64,000 nucleotides of DNA from Paraburkholderia metrosideri (GTDB taxonomy: Bacteria; Pseudomonadota; Gammaproteobacteria; Burkholderiales; Burkholderiaceae). The translations under genes were made by a program, and so were the position numbers. Positions 9,806-18,165 of this stretch are shown one piece after another. The stretch covers positions 62,001 to 126,000 of the forward strand of contig NZ_CAJHCP010000002.1 in assembly GCF_904848625.1 (NCBI RefSeq). The letters run 5' to 3'. The notes below the pieces were generated by a model. It was given only the letters and a program-made list of their open reading frames with translations. It was not told where the DNA came from and searched no databases. Each line of letters begins with the position of its first letter. The first letter of the stretch is position 1.

Positions 9806-10813
9806 ATGTTCAAACCTCTAGGTCACACTGGTAAAGCCGCGCTTTGCGTTGCGTTGATTGCGATGAGTTGCGCTGCATCGGCCGCCGATCTGAAAAGCGG
9901 TCTGAAGATTGCATTCGTGCCGAAGCAGATCAACAACCCGTACGAAGTGATTGCCGACAACGGCGGCATGGCCGCGATCAAGGAATTCGGCGGCGTGGGC
10001 AAAGTGGTGGGGCCGTCGGATGCGGGCGCGTCGTCGCAGGTGCAGTACATCAACACGCTGATTACGCAGCATCAGGACGCGATCGTGATCGCGGCTAACG
10101 ATGCGAACGCCGTGGTCCCGTATCTGAAGAAAGCGATGGGGCAGGGCATCAAGGTCGTCACGTTCGATTCGGACACCGCGCCAGAAGGCCGTCAACTGTT
10201 CGTCAATCAGGCCAACGCGGAAGGCATTGGACGCGGCCAGGTGCAACTGGTGTCGAAGCTGATGGGCGGGGAAGGCGAGTTCGCCGTGTTGTCGGCGACG
10301 CCGAACGCGACCAATCAGAACACGTGGATCAAGTGGATGCAGGAGGAATTGAAGAAGCCGGAGTACTCGAAGATCAAGCTCGTCAAGATCGCCTACGGTA
10401 ACGACGACGATCAGAAGTCGTTCACCGAGACGCAGGGTCTGTTGCAGGCGTACCCGAACCTGAAGGCGATTGTTGCGCCGACCACGGTCGGTATTGCCGC
10501 AGCAGCACGCTATATCTCGACGTCGTCGAGCAAGGGCAAGGTGGCCGTGACCGGTCTCGGCACGCCCAACCAGATGCGAGCTTTCGTCAAGAACGGCACC
10601 GTGAAAGCGTTCCAGTTGTGGGACCCGAACCAGCTCGGCTATCTCGCGGCCTATGCGGCGGCGGCCTTGTCGTCCGGCACGATCACGGGTAAGGAAGGCG
10701 AATCGTTCGATGCAGGCAAGCTCGGCAAGCGCACGATCGGGCCGCAAGGCGAAATCATTCTTGGACCGCCGACTACGTTCGATGCCAGCAATATCGACAA
10801 CTTCAACTTCTAA
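9806..10813 (+). CDS. rhaS: Rhamnose ABC transporter substrate-binding protein
   Basis: A 335-residue periplasmic sugar-binding protein (type 1, ribose-binding-like). It has a clear signal peptide, MFKPLGHTGKAALCVALIAM, with cleavage expected after ASA, just before ADLKSG. The mature part begins LKIAFVPKQINNPYEVIADNGG, the usual opening strand. NDANAVVPYLKKA and FDSDTAPEGRQ are ligand-pocket segments. It is last in the importer unit and is followed by a strong terminator. The rhamnose assignment is from family resemblance plus locus. The symbol follows rhizobial usage and is not the E. coli regulator of the same name. Confidence 0.9.
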   Translation: MFKPLGHTGKAALCVALIAMSCAASAADLKSGLKIAFVPKQINNPYEVIADNGGMAAIKEFGGVGKVVGPSDAGASSQVQYINTLITQHQDAIVIAANDANAVVPYLKKAMGQGIKVVTFDSDTAPEGRQLFVNQANAEGIGRGQVQLVSKLMGGEGEFAVLSATPNATNQNTWIKWMQEELKKPEYSKIKLVKIAYGNDDDQKSFTETQGLLQAYPNLKAIVAPTTVGIAAAARYISTSSSKGKVAVTGLGTPNQMRAFVKNGTVKAFQLWDPNQLGYLAAYAAAALSSGTITGKEGESFDAGKLGKRTIGPQGEIILGPPTTFDASNIDNFNF

Positions 10814-10842
10814 ACGCGAGCGCTGTGCGTGATACGTGAAAG

Positions 10843-10874
10843 GCCTCGGGCAACGAACTGCCCGAGGCTTTTTT
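10843..10874 (+). terminator. Rho-independent terminator of the rhamnose unit
   Basis: A ten-base perfect stem, GCCTCGGGCA at 10843-10852 and TGCCCGAGGC at 10859-10868, with a six-base loop and six T residues directly after. It lies 30 bases beyond the rhaS stop and reaches the stop codon of the convergent nasS gene. Confidence 0.9.
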
Positions 10875-12021
10875 ATCGGTGAATCGTAAAACGCTGGGCG
10901 TACGCCGTGGCCTGCGCACCGCTGCTCCAGACCTCTCCATCGATCAACGTGCGTGCCGGCTCCCCATCGGGCACCGCCACGTTCACGCGCGCGGCCGCCT
11001 CACGATACAACTGCGTCTGATTGATCTGTGCCGCAATCTGCGCGTAATCCGTACGCGCGTCGATCATGCCCCAGCGTTCGAACTGCGTGAGAAACCACGC
11101 GCCTTCGAACGGATACGGATAGTTGACCGCACCGTCGTCGAAGAAACGCACCGGCAAGCCCGCTTCGACAGCGGCGCCTAGTCTGGCTGCAATCAGCGCC
11201 TCGTCAATGCCGATGTAATCGGGCCGCGCCAGCCAGCGCGCAATTTCATCGCGATGTCCCGCACCGTCCAGCCAGCGACACGCTTCCAGCATTGTCTGAA
11301 CGAGTGCGCGCGTCGTATTCGGATTGGCGTCGACGAAATCGCGGCGGCACGCCAGCACCTTCTCGGGATGATCGGGCCACACATCGCCCGTTTGCGCGAC
11401 GGTTCTGCCGACACCTTCCGCTTCGGCCATCGCATTCCACGGTTCGCCGACGCACAGGCCGTCGAGTTTGTCGTCGGCGAGCGCGGCGACCATTTGCGGC
11501 GGCGGAATCACCACGCTTTCAATCTCGCGTAATGGGTCGACGCGTTGCGACGCGAGCCAGTAGTACAGCCACATCGCGTGCGTGCCGGTCGGGAACGTCT
11601 GCGCGAAAACGGGCTTGCGACCGAGTGTGGCCAGCGCCCTGGGCAGCGTGCCGTGTTCGGCGAGCGCATCGGCGAGACGGTTCGACAGCGTGATCGCCTG
11701 GCCATTGCGGTTGAGCACCATCAGCACGGCCATGTCGGTTCGCGGACCGCCGAGGCCGAGTTGCACGCCGTAGACGAGTCCGTAAAGCGCGTGAGCCGCA
11801 TCGAGATCGCCGGACAACAGCTTGTCGCGCACGGCGGCCCACGACGGCTGACGGCATAACTCGAGCGTCAGCCCATGCGCGTGGCCGAATTCGAGCAGCT
11901 TGGCGGCGACGAGTGGCGCTGCATCGGAGAGCGCCACGAAGCCGAGCCGCAAATGCGTCTTCTCGAGCGGACCCGAGGAGGACGACGCGACGGACGACGC
12001 AGCGGAAGTGGCAGAGTTCAT
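10873..12021 (-). CDS. nasS: NasS, cytoplasmic nitrate/nitrite sensor
   Basis: A 382-residue protein of the NrtA/CmpA substrate-binding family that lacks a signal peptide. It opens with a low-complexity Ser/Ala stretch and then HLRLGFVALSDAAPLVAAK. Family segments include LDAAHALYGLVYGVQLGLGG, QTFPTGTHAMWLYYWLASQ and KLDGLCVGEPWNAMA. Absence of an export signal and adjacency to an ANTAR protein identify NasS. In the known systems NasS holds NasT inactive until nitrate or nitrite is bound. It is downstream of nasT with ten bases between. No nitrate reductase or nitrate transporter gene is nearby. Confidence 0.92.
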   Translation of the reverse strand: MNSATSAASSVASSSSGPLEKTHLRLGFVALSDAAPLVAAKLLEFGHAHGLTLELCRQPSWAAVRDKLLSGDLDAAHALYGLVYGVQLGLGGPRTDMAVLMVLNRNGQAITLSNRLADALAEHGTLPRALATLGRKPVFAQTFPTGTHAMWLYYWLASQRVDPLREIESVVIPPPQMVAALADDKLDGLCVGEPWNAMAEAEGVGRTVAQTGDVWPDHPEKVLACRRDFVDANPNTTRALVQTMLEACRWLDGAGHRDEIARWLARPDYIGIDEALIAARLGAAVEAGLPVRFFDDGAVNYPYPFEGAWFLTQFERWGMIDARTDYAQIAAQINQTQLYREAAARVNVAVPDGEPARTLIDGEVWSSGAQATAYAQRFTIHR

Positions 12022-12031
12022 GAGCGGCGCT

Positions 12032-12607
12032 TCATTTAATCGAGTCGGCCAACGCGACGATCGCGCGCGCGACTTCGGCGAGTTTGACGCCCTGGTTCAT
12101 TGCGCGTTTGCGCAGGTTCGCATAGGCGGCGTGTTCGGTGATTTTCTGCTGATCCATCAACAGACGCTTGGCGCGGTCGATCAGCTTGCGTTCGGCGAGT
12201 TCGTTTTCGACTTGCGCGAGACGTTCGCGCAACTGCGATTCCTGCGCAAAACGCGCGAGTGCGACTTCGAGGATCGGCGCGAGCCGCTCGGTGGCGAGCC
12301 CTTCGACGAGATAGGCGGTGACGCCCGCGCCGACTGCGTCGCGAATCAGTTGCTGGTTAGCATCGTGACTGAACATCAGCACCGGGCGCGGCGCGGTCGC
12401 GTTCATCACCGCGAGTTGTTCGAGCGTGTCGCGCGACGGCGATTCCGTATCGATGATGATCACGTCGGGCCGCTCAGTCTGCACCACGCGATGCAGCGCC
12501 TGCGGGGTGGCGGTGCCGGCCAGCATCTCATAGCCGAGCCGCGCGAGGGCATCGCGCAGATCGCCGATGGGCTTATCTGTGTCGGTAACGAGGAGAACGC
12601 GCAGCAT
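12032..12607 (-). CDS. nasT: NasT, ANTAR-domain antiterminator
   Basis: A 191-residue protein with a receiver-like domain (residues 1-120, opening MLRVLLVTDTDKPIGDL) and a C-terminal ANTAR RNA-binding domain (about 130-190: ERKLIDRAKRLLMDQQKITEHAAY). NasT-type proteins bind hairpins in the leader RNA of nitrate assimilation operons and prevent termination. The receiver lacks the usual DD pair, which fits control by NasS binding rather than phosphorylation. First gene of the nasTS pair. No obvious Shine-Dalgarno sequence precedes the ATG. Confidence 0.93.
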   Translation of the reverse strand: MLRVLLVTDTDKPIGDLRDALARLGYEMLAGTATPQALHRVVQTERPDVIIIDTESPSRDTLEQLAVMNATAPRPVLMFSHDANQQLIRDAVGAGVTAYLVEGLATERLAPILEVALARFAQESQLRERLAQVENELAERKLIDRAKRLLMDQQKITEHAAYANLRKRAMNQGVKLAEVARAIVALADSIK

Positions 12608-12784
12608 GAGGAGGTTTTATGACGACTGGCCACGTTAAAAGCAATAAGCACGCCAGAAACTCCGCCCTGCCACGACCGTTATGCAATCATCGACTTACTG
12701 CCAGCGAGGGCCTGTGCGCCTGCACCCGCACGGGGCATGCGCGGCCAATGCACCGAGGCGGCGCACGTCGGCGGCATCAGGCAA

Positions 12785-14026
12785 TCAGCGCCAGCGCCCA
12801 TAGCTGCGCGGCGAAAACAGCAGCGTGACCGCCATCATCGCGACAACGCAGACCGCCAGCATGACCCACGCGGCGCCGAAACCGCCGCTCCAGCCTCGCA
12901 CGATGCCGGCCACAACGGGCGCCACGGCCGCCACGATGAAGCCGACACCCTGCGTGAACGCGACGAGCTTGCCGGCCACGCGGTGATCGTGGGCGTGATC
13001 CATCGCGGTCACGAGTGTCAGCGAGAAGGTCCCGCCCAGGCCCGCGCCTGCCACGCCTACCCAGATCAACGGGGCGCTGTCGGGCGAGATGATCAGGCCC
13101 AGCAGTCCGATGAGTTGCGCGGACAATCCCAGCATCAACCATGGCCGGCGATCGCGGAAGGAGGCGGCGGCCAGTGGCAATAACAACGCGGCCATCGCCT
13201 GAAAGACCGTCATGCCTGCGAGCAGCGAGCCGCTTGTGGCGACGCTCGCGCCGTGCTGCTGGTAAAACGCCGGCAGCCATGCGACAAGGCTCGTATAACC
13301 GCCGTTGACGATGCCAAAGTACAGCCCGAGGGTCCAGGCACGCCGGTTGGTCCAGAGGGAAGGCGTCGCGGATTGCACGTTCCTGACTGGCTGCGCTGGC
13401 GCAAGGTGGGGTCGCTGGCGATTCAATGCCCACCAGCCCAGCAGCGCGACGCACGCTGGGATCGCCCACATTGCAAGACCCGCGTGCCACGACTGCATCG
13501 TGCGACTTACCCAGGGGCTCAAACTCGCGCCCAGCCCGCCGCCGCCCATGATCGACGCCGAGAACACACCCATCGCCAACGGCACACGCGCGTGAAATCG
13601 CTGCTTCATGACGGCGGGAAGCAGCGCCTGGATCGCCGCGACACCCGCGCCCGCGAGGATCGCCGTCGCGAGCAACGCGCTGCCGCTCGTCGCCGCCCAT
13701 CGAGCCGCGCAGGCGAGCGCAATGGCAATCAGTCCGAGCGCGACGCCGCGTATCTCGCCGATGCTGCGGCTCAGTGCGCCGGCGCCAAATGCGCCAATGC
13801 CCATCGCGACCACTGGCAGGCTGGTCAGCAGCGACGCACCGTAAAAGCTGAGGCCAGTAGCGTCGCGGATGGTGGTCATCAACGGGCTGATCGACGTCAG
13901 AAGCGGACGCAGATTGATACTGATCACGACGATTGCGCCGAGCCAGACGACGTCCTGCCAGTTCAGCGCCGTGGTGGTTGGGTCGGCGGAAACATGGGAG
14001 GAGGTGGCGCTGGATTGCGAATTCAC
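12785..14026 (-). CDS. MFS transporter, CynX/NimT family
   Basis: A 413-residue protein with about twelve membrane helices. The N-terminal NLRPLLTSISPLMTTIRDATGLS after the first helix is typical of the cyanate-permease (CynX/NimT) branch of the major facilitator superfamily. Members have been linked to cyanate, 2-nitroimidazole and small-molecule export. No cyanase gene is adjacent, so the substrate is unknown. It is divergent from a GntR regulator, with palindromic sites in the gap, so it is probably that regulator's target. Confidence 0.9.
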   Translation of the reverse strand: MNSQSSATSSHVSADPTTTALNWQDVVWLGAIVVISINLRPLLTSISPLMTTIRDATGLSFYGASLLTSLPVVAMGIGAFGAGALSRSIGEIRGVALGLIAIALACAARWAATSGSALLATAILAGAGVAAIQALLPAVMKQRFHARVPLAMGVFSASIMGGGGLGASLSPWVSRTMQSWHAGLAMWAIPACVALLGWWALNRQRPHLAPAQPVRNVQSATPSLWTNRRAWTLGLYFGIVNGGYTSLVAWLPAFYQQHGASVATSGSLLAGMTVFQAMAALLLPLAAASFRDRRPWLMLGLSAQLIGLLGLIISPDSAPLIWVGVAGAGLGGTFSLTLVTAMDHAHDHRVAGKLVAFTQGVGFIVAAVAPVVAGIVRGWSGGFGAAWVMLAVCVVAMMAVTLLFSPRSYGRWR

Positions 14027-14193
14027 GGATAGACCTTTGAGTTGGCGGAAACGTAACGCGATGAGCCGGGCAGTGACCGGCCGGATGAGCGCGAAAAGTC
14101 GAGCGCGGCAAGCGGGGACGACTTCGCTTTACTCGGGATCCGGATTCAATCACGCCGCATCACGGCATCGGAAAATCCTGGCGACGGGAATTT

Positions 14194-14228
14194 TGGTCAA
14201 CCATAATAACCTGGAATGGTTAACCATT
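14194..14228. promoter_or_regulatory. Candidate GntR operator pair
   Basis: A perfect 14-base palindrome AATGGTTAACCATT is at 14215-14228. A closely similar TGGTCAACCA is at 14194-14203. Their centres are 23 bases apart. Both lie in the 303-base gap between the divergent carrier and the GntR gene, which otherwise shows nothing coding. The TGGT-N2-ACCA layout is typical of FadR-subfamily operators. Confidence 0.65.
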
Positions 14229-14329
14229 TGATCAATGTCCGGTATAGCTCACGGCATAAGCCGATGGCGTGGTCCATCGGCGGCCGCTAGAATGCCCGCC
14301 GATACCGCACTGTTTACGCTCACTGAACC

Positions 14330-15073
14330 ATGGCCACACGTACACGGCGCTCACCGTCAATCGACACCGACATGCCCATTCCCGCTGCAAGCGAAGACGA
14401 TCCGGTCAGCGTCGAAGAGCGCATTTACACGTCGATTACCACGGCGTTACTGCAAGGCCGCCTGCGGCCAGGCGCGCAACTAGTCGAGCGCGATCTTGCT
14501 GCGGCGTTCGGCTGCACGCGCGGCGCGCTGCGCAAGGTGCTGGCGCGACTGGGCTTCGAGGGCAAGCTGAGGCTGGCGGCGAACCGCGGCGCGTTCGTGC
14601 CGTCGCCGTCGGAAGAGGACATCCGGCAGGTGTATCGGGCGCGGCAGATTGTCGAGGCGGGAATCGTGGCGGCTTTGTGCGGCGGCTTGGGCGCTGCGCA
14701 CAAGCGTCGGTTGCGTGTGCATGTGCGCAGCGAAGAAAAAGCGTTGCGTTCAGGTTCCATTGAGGAGTGCGTGCGCCTCGCCGGCCAGTTTCATGTGCTA
14801 TTGACCGAATTGGCCGGTGGCACCGAATTGCTCGGGCTGGTCGGGCAACTGGTTGCGAAGACCGAGTTGTACAAGGCGTTGTTCGACCCGTCGAAAGGAT
14901 CAACCTGTTCTGCAGACGAACACACGCAAATCATCGACGCGCTCGACGCCGGTGACCTTCATGCGGCCTTGGCGGCGATGCGCGAGCATCTGTCGGAGTT
15001 GGAAGAGCGGGTGGTCGAGCAGGTGCGCAAAAGCGCCGCCGGAGAGGATCTCGGGGCGGTGTTCGGCGTGTAA
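14330..15073 (+). CDS. GntR-family regulator with FCD domain
   Basis: A 247-residue transcription factor. A GntR winged helix spans about residues 28-95 (ERIYTSITTALLQGRLRPGAQLVERDLAAAFGCTRGALRKVLARLGFEG). It is followed by an all-helical FCD ligand domain whose metal-ligand histidines can be seen in FHVLLTEL and the DEHTQIIDALDAGD region. FadR-subfamily proteins usually repress acid-utilisation genes. It probably represses itself and the divergent CynX-like carrier through the palindromes at 14194-14228. The ligand is unknown. Confidence 0.92.
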   Translation: MATRTRRSPSIDTDMPIPAASEDDPVSVEERIYTSITTALLQGRLRPGAQLVERDLAAAFGCTRGALRKVLARLGFEGKLRLAANRGAFVPSPSEEDIRQVYRARQIVEAGIVAALCGGLGAAHKRRLRVHVRSEEKALRSGSIEECVRLAGQFHVLLTELAGGTELLGLVGQLVAKTELYKALFDPSKGSTCSADEHTQIIDALDAGDLHAALAAMREHLSELEERVVEQVRKSAAGEDLGAVFGV

Positions 15074-15424
15074 AAAGGCAGGGTGCTACGACGAGCGGGA
15101 AATGCCCGTCGGCAAAGCGACGGCGCTAAAACAGCGCGCCGGGTCATGCATGCAATGTCGCAAACCGATAAATTGGCCAAGGCGGCCAAAATCGACCCAA
15201 GCGCCAGCCGTAGCTGGCCTGAGCGTGCGATGCCGGTGCGTGTGAGCCCCGTAAGCGACTCATCATGAACACAGCGTGCAGATAAAACTCAGACGACGCC
15301 GCAGCGCGCCGTCCAAGCCTGAATCAGCAGATCAGTGAACCTGGCCGGAAGAGGCGCGCGAAAGGCCTCGCTTACCACTTTCACGCAACGACCGTGCAAC
15401 GCGCGGTCTGCGTGCCGTCAAACC
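15074..15424. other. Intergenic region with two adjacent hairpins
   Basis: No gene is supported. After the GntR stop two hairpins follow each other: CCGTCG-N6-CGACGG at 15106-15123 and GCGCT-N5-AGCGC at 15123-15137. There is no T tract, so intrinsic termination is not convincing. The remainder is the downstream flank of infA. Confidence 0.4.
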
Positions 15425-15700
15425 TTAACGGCGACGGAATTGCGAATTGGCCGGGCGAGGACCACCGCCGCCAGCACGTTCGTCTTTGTGACGGAAATTG
15501 ATCCGGCCTTTGGTCAGATCGTAAACCGACAATTCCAGCGTCACACGGTCGCCCGCGAGAATACGGATGTGGTTCTTGCGCATGCGTCCGGACGCGTAAG
15601 CGCCAACCACGACGCCGTTGTCGAGCGTCACGCGGTAACGGCTGTCCGGAAGTACTTCGTCGACGATACCGTCAAGTTCAAGCAGTTCTTCTTTCGCCAT
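15425..15700 (-). CDS. infA: Translation initiation factor IF-1, paralogue with basic C-terminal tail
   Basis: A 91-residue protein. Residues 1-72 are a standard S1-fold IF-1 ([21 protein letters not shown], then [16 protein letters not shown] and the late [13 protein letters not shown]). An extra tail of about 18 residues is rich in Gly, Arg and Pro and ends FRRR. Normal IF-1 stops near residue 72. The frame is open further upstream, but the ATG at 15700 has GGAGT at the right distance and the conserved MAKE start. The gene stands alone rather than in a ribosomal protein cluster, so it is likely the second infA copy common in this family. Confidence 0.95.
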   Translation of the reverse strand: MAKEELLELDGIVDEVLPDSRYRVTLDNGVVVGAYASGRMRKNHIRILAGDRVTLELSVYDLTKGRINFRHKDERAGGGGPRPANSQFRRR

Positions 15701-15832
15701 GCATAACTCCTGGTCGATGGGATAAGGGTAGCTGGTCCCCGGAAAATCCAGGTGGCACAGCATTGAATCGGTTTGCAGTGGCTTTTAAGGCCCGCTGCGC
15801 GGCGGCATCAGCCTTCAGGCTGATAATACCGC

Positions 15833-16114
15833 TCAAAGATCGGCGACAGACTGGCCGTCTACGCGGCCGTCGATCAGTTGCTCGGCGTGAACCATGCACG
15901 CAATGCGTGCCTTGCCCGTGCCGTCGAACGGAAACAGGTACTGCAGACGAAACACGCGCCCGTCGGCCGCCGGATTGGCGCCCACGCGGCAGATGCGCAC
16001 CGAAGCATCGTAGCCTGCGTCGGGGTTGCGGCTCGTCTGACCGTCCGCCGGGCGGCGCGGATAAACGAGCGGGTGAATCTCATAACCCTTGTACGTCTTG
16101 ACAACTGAATTCAT
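15833..16114 (-). CDS. Small conserved hypothetical protein
   Basis: A 93-residue soluble protein opening MNSVVKTYKGYEIHPLVYPRR, with a central FRLQYLFPFDGTGKARIAC and an acidic C terminus. The composition (KGYEIHPLVY, phospho-group-like loops) resembles short uncharacterised proteins of Burkholderiaceae. I recognise no catalytic motif. It is a single gene with its own upstream region, on the same strand as infA and about 130 bases upstream of it. A TCAGCC-N4-GGCTGA hairpin lies just past its stop (15808-15823). Confidence 0.7.
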   Translation of the reverse strand: MNSVVKTYKGYEIHPLVYPRRPADGQTSRNPDAGYDASVRICRVGANPAADGRVFRLQYLFPFDGTGKARIACMVHAEQLIDGRVDGQSVADL

Positions 16115-16716
16115 AAAGCTCGTGTCCTGTATTACGTGGCTCGCATGTCACGCGTGTTACGCGCGGCAAGACAGGCCGGGCAGCGCAGCACCTGAGGGGC
16201 GCGCCGCCATGGAAAAAGGTTGGCACAGGCCCGATGGCAAGGGCTTGAGCGCGACCGCGCAAACTCGCGGATTCGATGGAGAAGAAACACGCTGATGTCG
16301 CGCAGACATCGGGCGCGTACAAGCTGAACACTCAGCTGCACAACTCGCGACGGCGAATGCATGCGGCGCATTGCCGGAGTGACGGGATCGCCGACGAGCG
16401 GCGGTCGAACAGTCGGGGGTGGTGCGGAGATGCCGGTTTGAGACTGCCCGCGGTTGCCCGCAGTTGCCAAACTGCTGTTGCCAGATACTGCCGGTGCTAC
16501 GAATGCGGGGCACAACTATTCCCCATATGATGCACTAAATGGGCTTAATTGGATAGCAAAAACTTCCGGGCAAGCGCACACCTCCCGCCAGGCGGGGCTT
16601 CAGGTGCGGTGCCGCGTGCTGTTGACGGCGCGCCGCGCATCAGCGGATGCCGGGCAGCGGACGCACCGCGATGGCGCGGGCGCAAATCGCCGGAGAGGCG
16701 GCCGCCCGCTGCCGTG
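16115..16716. other. Gene-poor interval
   Basis: About 600 bases in which every open frame has shadow-like composition (Arg/Ala/Ser-rich, no start signals). I see no RNA gene. The only structure noted is a short GC-rich hairpin, CCCGCC-N-GGCGGG-like, near 16585. A leader or promoter for the gene at 15833 may be here but cannot be fixed. Confidence 0.4.
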
Positions 16717-16935
16717 TCAGCGGGAGGTTTCAGCAACGCGCTTCTGCAATTCGCGCGACGCCGCGAGCGGAATGCGCGCGTCGTCCCATTTGGCCAGCCA
16801 TTCGACTTCCTTCGACGTGAAAACCTGGCCGTAATTTCGCAGCGCGTACTGCAGCGAGTCGATGATGTGATTGCGAATGATCTCCGGCGTGCCCTCGTCG
16901 TCGAGCACGGCGCGAAACGCTTCGAGCGTGGCCAT
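16717..16935 (-). CDS. Small conserved hypothetical protein
   Basis: A predicted 72-residue protein starting MATLEAFRAVLDDEGTPEII and containing DSLQYALRNYGQVFTSKEVEWLAKWDD. It is predicted helical, soluble and acidic. The frame is open to 17121, but a GGAG at the right spacing favours the ATG at 16935, and the upstream residues look non-coding. No known domain was recognised. It is divergent from the PAS/HTH regulator at 17200. Confidence 0.65.
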   Translation of the reverse strand: MATLEAFRAVLDDEGTPEIIRNHIIDSLQYALRNYGQVFTSKEVEWLAKWDDARIPLAASRELQKRVAETSR

Positions 16936-17199
16936 CTGTTGCTCCATGAAATAGATGGTTCTCTTATCGCACGAAAAAAAAAGCGTCGCCACGTGGACAA
17001 AAATCGCGGCGAACGTGAAGCGAGTGTGGGGGTGTTTGCATCGCGCTCGCGCCGCGCGCTTGCCACCAGAACCCGTTAGCCGTGCATCGAGCGCGCATCG
17101 AGCACGCTGCAGAACCAGCACCGCCGCTTTTTTGAGCGCGCGAGCGGCGCAGAGGTCGCCGTGGCGGGGCGACGTGGCTACAATGTCGAGTCGATTTTA

Positions 17200-17844
17200 A
17201 TGCGCAAGACCAACGTGCCTCCTGTGAAAGACCTGCTGCTGGAGCGCTACGCTCCGATCGCCGACGGCATCGCCGCGCTCTTCTACCCATGCGCCGAAGT
17301 GGTGATTCACGACTTGCGTCAACAGACCGTTGCGTATGTGGCCAACAACCTGTCGAGGCTCGAAGTGGGTAGCCGGTCGGTGCTGGACGACGTGCTCTTT
17401 GCGGCGCGCGGCCGCATGATCGGTCCATACGAAAAGCTCAATTGGGATGGCCGGCGCATGCGCTGCGTGAGCAACATCCTGTTCGATGACGACGGCAAGC
17501 CGGCGGGCATGCTGTGCATCAACTTCAATATCGCCGTGTTCGAGGACGTGCGTTCGACGCTCGATCTGTTCATCAAGGGCGGCAGTCTGACGGATGCGCC
17601 CGCCGAAGACCTGTTTCGCGACGACTGGCAGGACCGCATCAATACGTACCTGCACAACTGGTTGCGCGAGCGGCAGATCGGCATCAATGCGCTCACGCGC
17701 GAACACAAGCGCGAAATCGTCGAGGCGCTGCATGCGCAGGGCGCGTTTCGCGGACGCAGTTCCGCGAACTACGTGGCCGCCGTGCTGACGATGGGCCGCG
17801 CTACCGTCTACAAGATTCTGAAACAGATGAAAGAGGCGGGCTAA
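17200..17844 (+). CDS. YheO-type PAS / HTH transcriptional regulator
   Basis: A protein of about 214 residues with an N-terminal YheO-like PAS domain (residues about 10-120: LLERYAPIADGIAALFYPCAEVVIHDL, GPYEKLNWDGRRMRCVSNILFDDDGKPAGMLCINF). A C-terminal HTH follows (SANYVAAVLTMGRATVYKILKQMKE). This architecture is shared with DauR-like regulators of amino acid use. The open frame begins upstream, but MRKTNVPPVKD at 17200 is the best start. No ribosome binding site is clear, and GTG codons just downstream are alternatives. The target genes are not evident from the neighbours. Confidence 0.88.
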   Translation: MRKTNVPPVKDLLLERYAPIADGIAALFYPCAEVVIHDLRQQTVAYVANNLSRLEVGSRSVLDDVLFAARGRMIGPYEKLNWDGRRMRCVSNILFDDDGKPAGMLCINFNIAVFEDVRSTLDLFIKGGSLTDAPAEDLFRDDWQDRINTYLHNWLRERQIGINALTREHKREIVEALHAQGAFRGRSSANYVAAVLTMGRATVYKILKQMKEAG

Positions 17845-18165
17845 GGCTGCGGCAGAACGCTTTCCCCGAGCGTGGGTCATGGCACGTTGCGGGGAATGTG
17901 GCGATCGATCAAGTGTTCCGACGCGACAAGCGAGAACGGCTTCCTGGCAGAGGCCCAGAGACCCATTACGCTAATGGCCGCACTTGCCGCACTTGCCGCA
18001 CTTGCCGCACTTGCCGCACTTGCCGCACTTGCCGCACTTGCCGCACTTGCCGCACTTGCCGCAAACGCCGAAAAACTCCGCCCCGCAAAAACATTCAGAC
18101 GATCGTCCAGCAGAGCACGACGCTCCGCATACACGACTGTTTTCAATCATTCGACGAGGTGAAAC
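17845..18165. other. Intergenic region holding a 9-bp tandem repeat
   Basis: The 321 bases between the PAS/HTH regulator and the DUF1653 gene have no supported gene. The region contains the GCACTTGCC repeat array described separately. A 96-codon frame runs across the array, but its sequence outside the repeat does not look coding. Confidence 0.5.
17980..18060. repeat. Tandem array, nine perfect copies of GCACTTGCC
   Basis: Nine identical 9-base units run from 17980 to 18060. A degenerate tenth unit (GCAAACGCC) follows, and a partial GCC precedes them. The period is a multiple of three, so all frames stay open and read as Ala-Leu-Ala or Cys-Arg-Thr repeats. Perfect identity suggests recent slippage and length variability between strains. 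Confidence 0.95.

Noticed and set aside
12619..12828. A 69-codon frame whose ATG follows AGGAGG, running rightward between nasT and the CynX-like carrier gene
   Set aside because: The codon composition is not protein-like, it overlaps the 3' end of the carrier gene on the other strand, and the good ribosome-binding match looks accidental.
17980..18060. CRISPR-like appearance of the repeat array
   Set aside because: The 9-base units follow each other without spacers and no cas genes are present.
17872..18162. A 96-codon frame across the GCACTTGCC array
   Set aside because: It is open only because the repeat period is a multiple of three. The flanks are Arg/Ser-rich and lack a start signal.
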